Below, one piece after another: positions 51,230 through 60,689 of a DNA stretch of 64,000 nucleotides. The translations under genes were made by a program, and so were the position numbers. Position 1 is the first letter of the stretch. Every line of letters starts with the position of its first letter. This DNA is from Lentisphaerae bacterium GWF2_50_93 (GTDB lineage: Bacteria > Verrucomicrobiota > Lentisphaeria > Victivallales > GWF2-50-93). Below the pieces are notes generated by a model, which saw nothing but the letters and a program-made list of their open reading frames with translations, was not told where the DNA came from and did no database searches. The stretch covers positions 59,412 to 123,411 of the forward strand of contig MHBI01000075.1 of NCBI GenBank assembly GCA_001804815.1, given 5' to 3'.

Positions 51230-52107
51230 ATGAGCCTACCTACCAGGAATTCCCTGAATTCATCGAGCGACTTCCATTCGAGCGCCCAGCGTATATTCTT
51301 TCCATTTTCATTTATCTTCGTGTATCCGTCGAAGCTTATTTCAATTGGCTTCTCCTCTATCACAAGCATATCCTCGGCAAAGGCAAGATAAACTGCAACG
51401 GTATCGAAGAGGACCGAGCTCCTGCCTTCGTCGCTTTTCCCGCCAAGCCAGACCTGGTATGAATCAATGAGCGCCTTCGTCAGGGGGTTCTTGCATTCCT
51501 TGACGCGCCTGTAGAAATCTCCATCCAGCCTGATGAGGCCGCAGGTGTCGATCGGGGTGATTGTCATGCTGGCCCATGGCGCATCGAAAACTGCCTTTGC
51601 CGAAATGACATCGACGACCACATTGTATTCAGGGGAAATACCGGGTTCTCCGCCGTATTTCTTAGCGATTGATCCGTGCATGCCTATGAACCTGCATTTC
51701 CTGGCGATCTTAGGCTCCCTTCTCAAGGCCTCGGCGATATTTGTCACTGGCCCGATTGAAATGAGCGTGATCTTATCCTTCGACTTCATGATGGTCCTTA
51801 TCATCGCATCGACACCGTCGGAATAGATCTTCCCCTTGTACTTCTTCATGTTGAAGCCCTTGATCCAAGGACTGACCTGTATTGGCTTGTCCAATGTCTT
51901 TATCCCGGTACCAATCGGAATGTCGGTGCGCTTGGCGGCCTGCAGCAGCTTTGCCGTGATCCCTGTGCGGTGGTCGGTGTTGAACGTCGCGGTAGTGATC
52001 AGCTTCAGGTCGAGTTCCGGCGAGTTGAGAAGCATCACGAGCGCCCATGAATCATCTATGTCGCTGCCGATGTCGGTGTCAAGAATTACTGGAATAGGTC
52101 TCTTCAT
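51226..52107 (-). CDS. Nucleoside hydrolase (inosine-uridine preferring type)
   Basis: 293 residues. Ca-binding motif ILDTDIGSDIDDSWALVMLL at the N-terminus, ITTATFNTDHRTGITAKLLQ, and the C-terminal His of the active site region (VAVYLAF...). It cleaves nucleosides to free base and ribose; ribose could enter through the ribokinase gene at 33172. Translationally coupled to the URO-D-like gene behind it. AAGGAGA precedes the ATG. Confidence 0.88.
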   Translation of the reverse strand: MKRPIPVILDTDIGSDIDDSWALVMLLNSPELDLKLITTATFNTDHRTGITAKLLQAAKRTDIPIGTGIKTLDKPIQVSPWIKGFNMKKYKGKIYSDGVDAMIRTIMKSKDKITLISIGPVTNIAEALRREPKIARKCRFIGMHGSIAKKYGGEPGISPEYNVVVDVISAKAVFDAPWASMTITPIDTCGLIRLDGDFYRRVKECKNPLTKALIDSYQVWLGGKSDEGRSSVLFDTVAVYLAFAEDMLVIEEKPIEISFDGYTKINENGKNIRWALEWKSLDEFREFLVGRLI

Positions 52108-52129
52108 CTGTAGAATCTCCTTCGCTTTA

Positions 52130-52196
52130 GTAAAACAGACATTCCTGTCTGTTTATTTCTTCACATAATCCAAGCAGACAAGAATGTCTGCTTTAC
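52130..52196. repeat. Compound inverted repeat upstream of the nucleoside hydrolase
   Basis: GTAAAACAGACATTCCTGTCTG on the left and CAGACAAGAATGTCTGCTTTAC on the right; each arm is itself a hairpin (CAGACA...TGTCTG). Could be a regulatory site or a repeat element. Confidence 0.55.
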
Positions 52197-52378
52197 CTTT
52201 AAAACGTCCTCCATTTTCTGAGCATAAATTATACTGCGAGGCGACAGGCGCAATGGACTAAACAGGCGGAGTTTTTGCACTTTCCGGCTTTCAGAAAAAG
52301 AGGTTTAACCACGAAACACACGGATGACACAAAAATGACGGGTATCGAAATAAGCTCAATTGCCGATTTTGTTCGTTC

Positions 52379-52450
52379 GTAGTAGCGCATGTTTGCGCGT
52401 TATTCAGTTTATCAAGTCTCCATTAAGAACGCGCAAACATGCGCTACTAC
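52379..52450. repeat. 23-bp perfect inverted repeat with 26-base loop
   Basis: GTAGTAGCGCATGTTTGCGCG plus TT on the left, and the exact complement on the right (AACGCGCAAACATGCGCTAC plus TAC). 52108-52567 contains this, the repeat at 52130, and no gene. Confidence 0.75.
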
Positions 52451-52567
52451 AAACAAATTCCCAAGGTCCGACAAGCTCCTTTAGCGGCACCATGGGTTTT
52501 GCGCCTCAGGCATGCGACCATGGCTAACGCTCCGATGCTACGGCATACCGTTACTCCGTCACTGCAT

Positions 52568-53317
52568 TCACCTACCGGTCTTGTATTTCTTCCTGTACGC
52601 CGCAGGCGGAAGTTTGGCATTGCGCTTGAAGAAGCGGGAGAAATAGTAGATGTCATTGAATCCGCAGGCATCGGCGACTTCGCCGATCGGCTTTTCCGTC
52701 GTCTCAAGAAGACGCTTCGCCTTTTCCATGCGGGAACTTATTATGTGGCGCAGCGGGGACTGTCCGGTGCTTTTCCTCACAAGATGCCGCAGATAGTCCT
52801 TGCTGATGTAGAGCGTGTCGGAGATATTGTCGAGCGAAATCCTGCCCTCGTTTTCGCGGATGATGTGCAGCGCCTTGTCGATCTTTTCGCTTTTCGGAGC
52901 CTCCTCGGCTTTTGCCTGCGAAACAATGATGCGGCGCGTGAGTCCCACTATCTGTTCGAGGAGTCCGTTCGTGATTTGTTCGTAGGATTCGTTCTTGGCG
53001 TTCAGTTCCTTGACAAGCTGTTCAAGAGGATATCTGAGTGCACCGGAAAAGTCGTGCCAGGTGCCTGTGAGTTCTTCCAGCCCGCTTCCGGAAACTCCGA
53101 TGCATATTGCACAAAGCTCATCGGTATTATTCTGTTTGTGGAACATGCCTGCTGGCGCAATATGGAAGTCATGCTCCGAAAAATCCCAGCTGCGGCTGTC
53201 GAACGATATCCGCCCCCTGCCCTCGGTATAATAGACGATTTCGAGCGCATTATGACAGTGGGACTTCACAAAAGTCCCGGGATTGTGGCGCGATAAAAAA
53301 CAGAATTCAAGCTTCAT
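52568..53317 (-). CDS. AraC family transcriptional regulator
   Basis: 249 residues. A cupin-like sensor (NALEIVYYTEGRGRISFDSR, FSEHDFHIAPAGMFHKQNNT) is followed by the two-helix-turn-helix AraC DNA-binding domain (ISLDNISDTLYISKDYLRHL, then IGEVADACGFNDIYYFSRFF). Such regulators activate carbohydrate genes in PVC bacteria. It is alone on its strand between repeat-rich gaps; its targets are unknown. Confidence 0.92.
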   Translation of the reverse strand: MKLEFCFLSRHNPGTFVKSHCHNALEIVYYTEGRGRISFDSRSWDFSEHDFHIAPAGMFHKQNNTDELCAICIGVSGSGLEELTGTWHDFSGALRYPLEQLVKELNAKNESYEQITNGLLEQIVGLTRRIIVSQAKAEEAPKSEKIDKALHIIRENEGRISLDNISDTLYISKDYLRHLVRKSTGQSPLRHIISSRMEKAKRLLETTEKPIGEVADACGFNDIYYFSRFFKRNAKLPPAAYRKKYKTGR

Positions 53318-53393
53318 GGTTAATTGAGAAGCTAAGGGTTATTAAATACTATGGAAGTTAGTATAAGGCAGGCAAAAGTAAATTGCAAATATT

Positions 53394-53480
53394 CAAAAAC
53401 AGCCCTTGCGGGCTTAACTACGAACAAATCCAACGTCTGAAATTTAGAATAGTATGGCAGTCAAGCTCTCAAGGCATGTT
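53394..53480. repeat. Repeat of the AACAGCCCTTGCGGGCTT family
   Basis: Hairpin AGCCCTTGCGGGCT, followed by an AACTACGAACAAATC box. Related copies at 33094 and 59411. 53318-53785 otherwise shows no coding sequence; a GCTGAAGCAGGCTTCAGC palindrome is at 53679-53696. Confidence 0.55.
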
Positions 53481-53785
53481 CTCAGTCTATTTTCCTTGTT
53501 TGACAATGATACAGGCTTCCGCCGTCGCAAAGAACAGCTATGGCACGGCACACAGGAATGTCCGCGTTACCACTTTTCGAGCAACGTCTAACTAGGACTT
53601 TCATGAGTTTTAATTCCGATGAAATAACCATATGCGATGGTTTCTAGATAATAACGCGGACCAAGCTCCGCTAAACAAAGCTGAAGCAGGCTTCAGCACT
53701 CCATATGTGGGAAAAACCTTTATTTGTATGAAACTTGTAGTAGATTATGCTTTATAAATACCCAATCCAAAATGGAGGTTTCCCT

Positions 53786-54637
53786 ATGATGAAATATTTG
53801 TCAATACCAGCGCTTGCTGCATTGTTCATTATTGCAGGATGCAGCACATCGTCAGCACCTGAAAGCAATGGCAGCCCTGATAAGAGCCCGGCCGTCAAAG
53901 GCAGTACATCAGCAAAGGATTTCATCACTTCAATTGACGGGCTGGTGCTAGTAAAACTTGAACCCGGCGAATTCGTAATGGGCTCCGACAAGTGGTCCGG
54001 TGACGAGAAACCCGCGCACAAGGTGAAGCTCGGCAGGTCGTTCTGGATTGGAAGGACCGAGATCACCCAGTCCCAGTATGAAAAGATAGCCGGCAAAAAC
54101 CCCAGCCTCTACGGCGGAAAAAATGCACCTGCCGAACAGTTGAGCTGGGAAAGCGCAGTGGATTTCTGCAGGAAGCTGACGGAGTCTGACAAAAGCCGCA
54201 TTCCTGAAGGATACGCATACCGCCTGCCCACAGAAGCTGAATGGGAATATGCCTGCAGGGCCGGAACCACCGGAGACTATGCCGGCAAGATCGAAGATCT
54301 GGCATGGGACGGAAGCAACAGCAAGAACAGCACTCAGGAAGTTGCGACAAAATCCCCGAATGCCTGGGGGATATACGACATGCATGGGAACGTCTGGGAA
54401 TGGTGCCTCGACTCCTGCGAATATGGTGAAAAAGGCGTGAGGACCGAAACTTTCACCGAAGGTCTTTCCGATCCTTGTTCAACAAAGGGTGATTTCCGCG
54501 TGCTCAAGGGCGGCAGCTGGTGCTTCGACAAGAAATTCTGCCGTTCGTCGACACGCTACGCCGACAAGCCCGACTTCGCGGCCGCCGACATAGGATTCAG
54601 GATCGCACTGGCACCGGAAATAAAATTGAACCGGTGA
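53786..54637 (+). CDS. Lipoprotein with a formylglycine-generating enzyme (FGE/SUMF1)-like domain
   Basis: 283 residues. Lipobox LFIIAGC near residue 21, then a linker and the FGE fold (PGEFVMGSDKWSGDEKPAHK, FWIGRTEITQSQYEKIAGKN, RLPTEAEWEYACRAGTTG, NAWGIYDMHGNVWEWCLDS). In true FGE the catalytic Cys pair is spaced by four residues; here GGSWCFDKKFC has five between. The change argues against, but does not exclude, sulfatase activation. GGAGG seven bases before the ATG fixes the start at 53786. Confidence 0.85.
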   Translation: MMKYLSIPALAALFIIAGCSTSSAPESNGSPDKSPAVKGSTSAKDFITSIDGLVLVKLEPGEFVMGSDKWSGDEKPAHKVKLGRSFWIGRTEITQSQYEKIAGKNPSLYGGKNAPAEQLSWESAVDFCRKLTESDKSRIPEGYAYRLPTEAEWEYACRAGTTGDYAGKIEDLAWDGSNSKNSTQEVATKSPNAWGIYDMHGNVWEWCLDSCEYGEKGVRTETFTEGLSDPCSTKGDFRVLKGGSWCFDKKFCRSSTRYADKPDFAAADIGFRIALAPEIKLNR

Positions 54638-54739
54638 AACGGCGAATCGGAGAAGCGGCGATTGAAAAATATTACATCTTATGTCCTTTACGTCCCTTGT
54701 GTCATTGATGTCCTTTCAAAAACAAGCTATTAAATAAAT

Positions 54740-55984
54740 ATGCAGACAACTCCAAAAGGCCTTCGGCTCCATATCGGGATCTTCGGACGCAGGAACGTCG
54801 GAAAATCCTCGTTCCTCAACGCCCTGACCAGACAGCAGGTCTCCATCGTCTCCGATGTAGCCGGCACCACCACGGATCCGGTCGAGAAGCCAATGGAGCT
54901 ACTTCCGATCGGGCCTGTCCTCTTCATCGACACCGCCGGAATTGACGACACAGGCGCACTCGGAAAGATGAGGGTCGACAAGACAAAGAAGATATTTGAC
55001 CGAACGGAAGTAGCAGTAATCGTCGCAGTAGCCGGTGAATGGGGAAAGTTCGAAGATGAAATTTTCGAGACATTCAGGAAGTTGAATATTCCTGTGATAG
55101 CCGTATTGAACAAAGCCGATATTTCAAAACCTACGGCGAAACTTCTCATGAAACTCGACTCCTCAAAAATTCCATACGTGAAGGCTGTCGCTACGGAAGG
55201 CAAAGGACTAAACGAGTTCCGCGACATACTTATAAAGAGCGTTCCGGAGGAATTCATCTCTGAAAAGTCGATTGCCGGAGATCTTCTGCCGCCTGGAAGC
55301 CTGGCGATGCTCGTGGTCCCGATTGATCTTGAAGCTCCGAAAGGACGTCTCATCCTTCCGCAGGTACAGACAATACGCGACATACTCGACAATGATTCAT
55401 ACTGCATGGTCGTGAAGGAACGCGAACTCCGTGACGCCCTTGAGCGGCTCAAGCGCCCGCCAAACATTGTCATCACTGACTCGCAGGGATTCCTCAAGGT
55501 TGCAGGCGACACACCGAACAATATTCCGCTGACCTCATTCTCAATACTCTTCGCCAGGTTCAAAGGTGATCTCGATACATTTGTCGAAGGCGCGCTGGCA
55601 ATAGAAAAGCTGAAACCCGGCGACAAAGTCCTGATGGCTGAAGCCTGCAGCCACCATCCGGTCGGCGAAGACATCGGCAGGATAAAGATACCAAGGTGGC
55701 TGACACAGTACGTCGGCGGCAAACTGGATTTCGAGCATACGCAAGGCTGCGACTTCCCTGAGGACATATCGAAGTACAAGCTGATCGTCCACTGCGGCAG
55801 CTGCACGTTCAACAGGCGCCTGCTTCTTTCAAGACTTCTGAAATGCCGGGAAGCAGGAGTGCCGATCACAAACTACGGCGTCGCAATCGCCTACTCGCTG
55901 GGAATCTTCGAACGCGCCCTCAGCCCCTTCCCCGGAGCACTCGATATCTACAGGAGTAACTCGGGCATTCCTGCCCGAGAATAA
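54740..55984 (+). CDS. hydF: [FeFe]-hydrogenase H-cluster maturation GTPase HydF
   Basis: 414 residues. The GTPase domain has P-loop GRRNVGKS at 16-23, DTAGIDDTG and NKAD. The C-terminal domain has the [4Fe-4S] ligands CSH (303-305) and CGSC (352-355). HydF is the scaffold onto which HydE and HydG build the 2Fe subcluster before transfer to the hydrogenase. No hydE, hydG or hydA is in view, though these are often near. It implies an anaerobic, hydrogen-metabolising host. Confidence 0.95.
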   Translation: MQTTPKGLRLHIGIFGRRNVGKSSFLNALTRQQVSIVSDVAGTTTDPVEKPMELLPIGPVLFIDTAGIDDTGALGKMRVDKTKKIFDRTEVAVIVAVAGEWGKFEDEIFETFRKLNIPVIAVLNKADISKPTAKLLMKLDSSKIPYVKAVATEGKGLNEFRDILIKSVPEEFISEKSIAGDLLPPGSLAMLVVPIDLEAPKGRLILPQVQTIRDILDNDSYCMVVKERELRDALERLKRPPNIVITDSQGFLKVAGDTPNNIPLTSFSILFARFKGDLDTFVEGALAIEKLKPGDKVLMAEACSHHPVGEDIGRIKIPRWLTQYVGGKLDFEHTQGCDFPEDISKYKLIVHCGSCTFNRRLLLSRLLKCREAGVPITNYGVAIAYSLGIFERALSPFPGALDIYRSNSGIPARE

Positions 55985-56108
55985 TTGGGTTGTTTTGCAG
56001 AACAATCGAATTACGAACAACCGAACATTCGAATGACGAATCCTCCACAGGAGGAAATATCGAAGTGTATTGCAAAATACGTTACAGAATATCTTCCATA
56101 ATTTCTTT

Positions 56109-56200
56109 CCGGCTAAAGCCGGTACTCCAAGCGCGTTTGTTTTGAAATCAACTGTGAGTTGCGGAATTATAGGCGCTTTGGAGTCCCGCCTTTAGGCGGA
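56109..56200. repeat. Paired CCGGCTAAAGCCGG / CCGCCTTTAGGCGG repeat
   Basis: Left half CCGGCTAAAGCCGG then ACTCCAAGCGC; right half GCGCTTTGGAGT then CCGCCTTTAGGCGG. The halves pair, so the unit folds as one large hairpin with hairpin tips. 55985-56286 contains it and no gene. Confidence 0.7.
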
Positions 56201-56286
56201 AGCATTGCTGTTAGTTACTCTTCCAATGAATGCAATTTAATGGCACCGAATTAATCCTTCAGGTTTGGTAAACCGGTTTTATTTCT

Positions 56287-57198
56287 CTAAGCCGGTGAAC
56301 GGTGTCTCTTTCCTGAAGATTTGCGGAAACTGTATCTGATAGTTTTTCCCAGACCATCAAAAGTAAAAATCCCGAAAATGACACTGAATACTACTGGACT
56401 TATGATTAGGACATAATTGGCAAAGCCGACTCCCGCTTCAAGATAGGATTCACTCGGATCGCTGGAGTTATAGTAGGCCGGCACCTCTTTTCCCACGGGA
56501 AAGCGTTTTATAACAGCGGCGATATCATCTTGATATTGAGAGCTTGTACCACGCGTACGGATGCTGGAGGACGAGTACCGTCTGCCATTTAAATCAAAGA
56601 AATATTCAATATTGGCGGTATAGGAGGTCTTACCGTGGAATTTTGAATCCATTTCAGACCGGGTGATTGTCGCATTCACAGTGGGCCACTTGGATATCTG
56701 CAACGCCTTGGTAAACATCCCTACAGTAAAAACCTCGGTTATAATCGACCCGAGGAACATTATGATGCAGAATGCGAGCAGGTATATATTAGGATATGTT
56801 TCTTCCAGCTTTATCGAAGGTTCAGGCTGTTCATATCTCTCACCCTCCTGCGGATCATATAATGCACATCCCAGGCTAGTGCAGGCATCGGCCAGTCGAT
56901 CCAATACATCTTCGTGTTCAAATATCCCATCGTCGCAATTGGCAATAATCAGATTTACTTCTTTCTCTGGCGAGGTCCTGAAGCTGATCTGGAAATAAGT
57001 TCCTTCTCCTTCCCAGTTCAGCTCAAAGCCATTGTCCTTGATTTCAGGAAAGGAATTCCTTATCACATCACAGACAAATTCACGCGGAAAAGTGTCAATC
57101 CCACCGATCGGTTCACCTTTCAAAAGAGCCTCAAGCGCATGTTCCGGCACCATGGAAAATTCCACTGTCTGACGCCAATAATATATGTCGCAGCTCAT
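56287..57198 (-). CDS. DUF3592-type membrane protein with an N-terminal soluble domain
   Basis: 303 residues. The N-terminal 120 residues form a soluble domain with no recognised family (IDTFPREFVCDVIRNSFPEI, EVNLIIANCDDGIFEHEDVL). Then come a membrane helix (NIYLLAFCIIMFLGSIITEVF), a DUF3592-like extracytoplasmic beta domain (KWPTVNATITRSEM, TANIEYFFDLNGRRYSSSSI, AYYNSSDPSESYL) and a second helix. Layout looks like a sensory or immunity-like protein; no function can be stated. Confidence 0.7.
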   Translation of the reverse strand: MSCDIYYWRQTVEFSMVPEHALEALLKGEPIGGIDTFPREFVCDVIRNSFPEIKDNGFELNWEGEGTYFQISFRTSPEKEVNLIIANCDDGIFEHEDVLDRLADACTSLGCALYDPQEGERYEQPEPSIKLEETYPNIYLLAFCIIMFLGSIITEVFTVGMFTKALQISKWPTVNATITRSEMDSKFHGKTSYTANIEYFFDLNGRRYSSSSIRTRGTSSQYQDDIAAVIKRFPVGKEVPAYYNSSDPSESYLEAGVGFANYVLIISPVVFSVIFGIFTFDGLGKTIRYSFRKSSGKRHRSPA

Positions 57199-57339
57199 AT
57201 ATCCTTTAATTTAATTGAACACATTATTTTCATAGCTTCTCATTCTCCATCGGGCACTTCCCCAGCATGGCACCATTCCATTTCCTCCACTCTTAACTTA
57301 CGAACTTCCGCATTTCCGAACTTTCGAATTTCCCCCACT

Positions 57340-59394
57340 TCACTCCACCCCGAAGAATGCGATCTTCGCACCACCTTTTTCGAAGTTGAAGATTATTTCG
57401 GCGCGCTTGTCCTTCAGGATCTTGATCTTCACGGAATCATCGCTGCTCTTGAGCTTTGGATTGACGCGGTTCGCCGTGACATAGCGGTAAGTTCCCTTGT
57501 TGTCGGTGAAGATGCAGACAACGCCCTTGCCCTTTTTCCCGATCTTCTCGTGGATCTCGGGATTGCATCCGACAAATCCGGAACACACCGGGAATGCAGA
57601 TGTGACTTCGTCACGGACCTGCTTGTAATACCCGAGCAGCTTCCCGTAAAGCTCCACTCCGCCTGCAGAAATTTTCGGAAGGTCGCCCCAGATTCCATTC
57701 TGTCCAAGGATCATCGAGGCGATGTTTATCGTCTGAGATGATTCCGGATCGTCAGGCAGGAAATGCGTCAGGAAAAGTACGGACGGAATCCATCTGTCAT
57801 AAGCCAGTGGTTGACGGCAGAGGCGCGGCCTAGCAGGTCCCGGGAACACAAACACGTTGCTTCCCATCCCGCCGCCGGGCGCGTACTGCGGATCATCGAA
57901 TGATCTGTAATACGGACCGTTATTGATGAGGAAATATTTGCCGGATGCGAGGAACGCCAGCCCGACCGACCGATGCGCTTCTGTAATATCGAAATCGACT
58001 ATCGCCTCAGGACACGCGGCGCAGATACGGTCAATGATCTTCGACATGTATCTGACCTGTTCGAATGCATAGCAGTCAGCGCGCTCCTCTGGCGAATTTG
58101 CGGCATTGCCGTGGGAATGTCCCGGATCATCGCAGCCGAACTGCCCGATGGCATCCCACTTGAAATAGGTCACTCCGAGTTCCTTCACACAGCGGATGAG
58201 TTCATCTGCAAACGATTCCCAGTAATTGCTGCACAGACAGTACGAGAAGCTCTCCTCGGTCTCCCATACGGGATGGGCGCTGCTTTTCTTCCCATTCCAT
58301 GACATGAGGCAGTCGCCATGTTTTTTTGTCAGCCTGCTGGTTGCCGCGGCATGTGTCGGTGAATACCAGAGCCCGAGTTTCATATTGTATTTTGAAAGCT
58401 TTTCACGGATGAGATCGAGCCCGTGGGGAAATGTCCTCATATTGACTTCCCAGTCACCGGTCTTCTGGTACCAGCCAGTATCGAGGACAAATACGTCTAT
58501 GCCCATCTTGTGGGCGACTTCGATTTCCTCAAGCATCCTGGTCTCGTTCATGAAATCGAGGTATTTCCCCTTGTCCCATGCCTGGTGCCGTTCCTGGAAA
58601 TTCCAGGTGTTATAGAATATATAAGGGGTGCGGCTTGCGGAATTCGGGCTCATCCACCGGAGGACGAATTCGCGCCATTCCCTGGAGAGTTCATCAAATC
58701 CTCCTTCGACAATGCCGATGTCGAACCAGATGGTCTGATATCCGTTGCGCAGATCAAATCCGTTCCAGTAATTCCCGCGCATTGCGTTCAAGTCGGCCTT
58801 CTTATCAGGTCTGAGGGCGAACTCGAGGAAACGGAAAGGCGGCTGGGATCCATGCTCATAGGCGCAGAGCCATGATTTCTTCAAATCGCTTCCGCAGAGG
58901 AGCGGTCCCATCAGCGAAACCTTGTCCTTGAAATTCTGCAGAGGGATAGCATCCTCAGCCGGGACATAGCTGTGTATGAGTTCATCGAAATCGCTGAGCC
59001 TGACTTCACGGACTTCCCTTGCAGCCTTCATGTCGAGTGAGAGATAAGTGATTGAATCATGTCCGGTACTTCTTGTAAGCTTGGCATCACCGCGCAGCAC
59101 ATAATGGAACCTGACAAAAGGGTTCTTCTTCGGTATTCGGATCACCAGCTGGAGGGTAAGCCTTGCATCGGAAGCAACCTGTCCTTCGAGCACATGCTCG
59201 ACCACGCCTGGCAGCGCTTCGCGTTTTGAAATCTCACGGAACGAATCGACCGACAACGCCTTCCTGCGCCCATCTATTTCAAATACCGGCGCCGGTATTT
59301 CAATACGTTTCTTGTTATTCTCATAAACCCAGAGGGATTTCCCCCTGCCGGGAAATTTGACAGCCAATCCGCCTTGTGAAATTTTCAATGTCAT
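57340..59394 (-). CDS. Alpha-galactosidase-like glycoside hydrolase (GH36/clan GH-D)
   Basis: 684 residues. N-terminal beta-sandwich, then the TIM barrel with nucleophile D414 in FKWDAIGQFG and acid/base D469 in VDFDITEAHRS, preceded by VFVLDTGWYQKTGDW. The layout and motifs are those of GH36 alpha-galactosidases that act on raffinose-type or galactomannan side chains. No signal peptide is visible, so it probably handles imported oligosaccharides. Flanked by repeat-containing gaps. Confidence 0.85.
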   Translation of the reverse strand: MTLKISQGGLAVKFPGRGKSLWVYENNKKRIEIPAPVFEIDGRRKALSVDSFREISKREALPGVVEHVLEGQVASDARLTLQLVIRIPKKNPFVRFHYVLRGDAKLTRSTGHDSITYLSLDMKAAREVREVRLSDFDELIHSYVPAEDAIPLQNFKDKVSLMGPLLCGSDLKKSWLCAYEHGSQPPFRFLEFALRPDKKADLNAMRGNYWNGFDLRNGYQTIWFDIGIVEGGFDELSREWREFVLRWMSPNSASRTPYIFYNTWNFQERHQAWDKGKYLDFMNETRMLEEIEVAHKMGIDVFVLDTGWYQKTGDWEVNMRTFPHGLDLIREKLSKYNMKLGLWYSPTHAAATSRLTKKHGDCLMSWNGKKSSAHPVWETEESFSYCLCSNYWESFADELIRCVKELGVTYFKWDAIGQFGCDDPGHSHGNAANSPEERADCYAFEQVRYMSKIIDRICAACPEAIVDFDITEAHRSVGLAFLASGKYFLINNGPYYRSFDDPQYAPGGGMGSNVFVFPGPARPRLCRQPLAYDRWIPSVLFLTHFLPDDPESSQTINIASMILGQNGIWGDLPKISAGGVELYGKLLGYYKQVRDEVTSAFPVCSGFVGCNPEIHEKIGKKGKGVVCIFTDNKGTYRYVTANRVNPKLKSSDDSVKIKILKDKRAEIIFNFEKGGAKIAFFGVE

Positions 59395-59571
59395 TGGATA
59401 ATCTCCAAAGAACAGCCCTTACGGGCTTACGAACGAACTCTAATTTGTTTGCAGTCAATGCCGCAACATGTTCTTTTATTTTCTTTGTTTAATATAATGT
59501 GGCACAGGCATCTCGCCTGTATTAAATTCCTTTTAAACTTTCGAACTCCAGAACTTCCGCACTTACGAACT

Positions 59572-60639
59572 TCATATATCCTTCCTCTTTGGGGGACGCT
59601 TGAAGTCGGCAACCTTGACTTCATCGATCTGCGTTCCAATAACTTCAATATCCTTGAGATTACCCTTGCCCAGTCCTCTTTCTGTGGCGGCTTTAGTTGT
59701 AGGAACCTCCATCGGATCGATATTGATTATAGAAGAGCATACAGCATCGAGCGCTATGGAATCCCTGCCTGCAACAACGACTCCGATATTCCTGGGCTGT
59801 CCTTCAAGAGGCCCCTGCCCTTCCATTCCGACAATTCCATCCATGATTGCAAGCTTCGGCTTCACGAGACCATATATGTCGACAAGCATGTCGCCCATGT
59901 TCCCTGTCATCACAGCAGTCCTGTGGTAGAGGCTCTTATGATATCCAGGAGCAAGTCCAAGAAGATTCTTGACTGCCCCGGTATAGAGGACGAGTTCGTG
60001 CGTCTTCAGCTTCGGCAGATCGATTATGACATCAGCTTCAAGTGTGGTCCTGCTCAGCCAGATCTTCTTCAGGAACACTCCGTCCGGATTGGGCTGTTCC
60101 ACCCATTCCTCGTCGTCGAAGGAGACAGTCGGCACGCCGAATTCATCCGCGACCTCCTTGATCCCGACGCTTGAGAATGCCTCCTGGAAATGCTTTGTGA
60201 AATCAATCTCGCTCTTGTCGAACATCGGCTTGTCCTCGCCGGGAAGCCTGAAGTCCAGCATGTCCTTGATGTTCTCGATCATGTACAAGGTCCTGAAAAA
60301 AAGCTTTGCCGATTCAAAATCCTTCTTGAACAGCTTGGCCTTGGCCTTCTTGCGCATCTCGTCCGCAGCGTCCCATCTTGTGGAACCGCAGCTTTCACCA
60401 ATGCTAACCTTTGCGCCGGAGTCATTCAGGAGTTTTAGCACGGCCCTGACGACTGCAGGATGAGTAGTGACAGCTTTATCAACCGGCATCATGTCGGTGA
60501 TGTTTACCTTCAGCATCACCTTGTCGCCGCTCTTGACGACGGAACCTATTCCACCGATCAATTCCATGCTCCTGGCGACAGCGTCCTCCACAAGGCCCTT
60601 GTCGTAATCCTTGCATCTGACTATTGAAACTTTACTCAT
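59572..60639 (-). CDS. DUF362 family protein
   Basis: 355 residues. DUF362 features: NITDMMPVDKAVTTHPAVVR, VSIGESCGSTRWDAADE, IIDLPKLKTHELVLYTGAVK, LGLAPGYHK and MDGIVGMEGQGP. In other proteins of this group the domain is joined to a 2[4Fe-4S] ferredoxin; here no such cysteines are seen. Biochemical role unknown. Lies 50 bases downstream of tlyA on the same strand. Confidence 0.85.
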   Translation of the reverse strand: MSKVSIVRCKDYDKGLVEDAVARSMELIGGIGSVVKSGDKVMLKVNITDMMPVDKAVTTHPAVVRAVLKLLNDSGAKVSIGESCGSTRWDAADEMRKKAKAKLFKKDFESAKLFFRTLYMIENIKDMLDFRLPGEDKPMFDKSEIDFTKHFQEAFSSVGIKEVADEFGVPTVSFDDEEWVEQPNPDGVFLKKIWLSRTTLEADVIIDLPKLKTHELVLYTGAVKNLLGLAPGYHKSLYHRTAVMTGNMGDMLVDIYGLVKPKLAIMDGIVGMEGQGPLEGQPRNIGVVVAGRDSIALDAVCSSIINIDPMEVPTTKAATERGLGKGNLKDIEVIGTQIDEVKVADFKRPPKRKDI

Positions 60640-60689
60640 GCGTTTTGTATTCCCTTAATCGTTTATCTTATTATCTTTTTGAAGATTCT

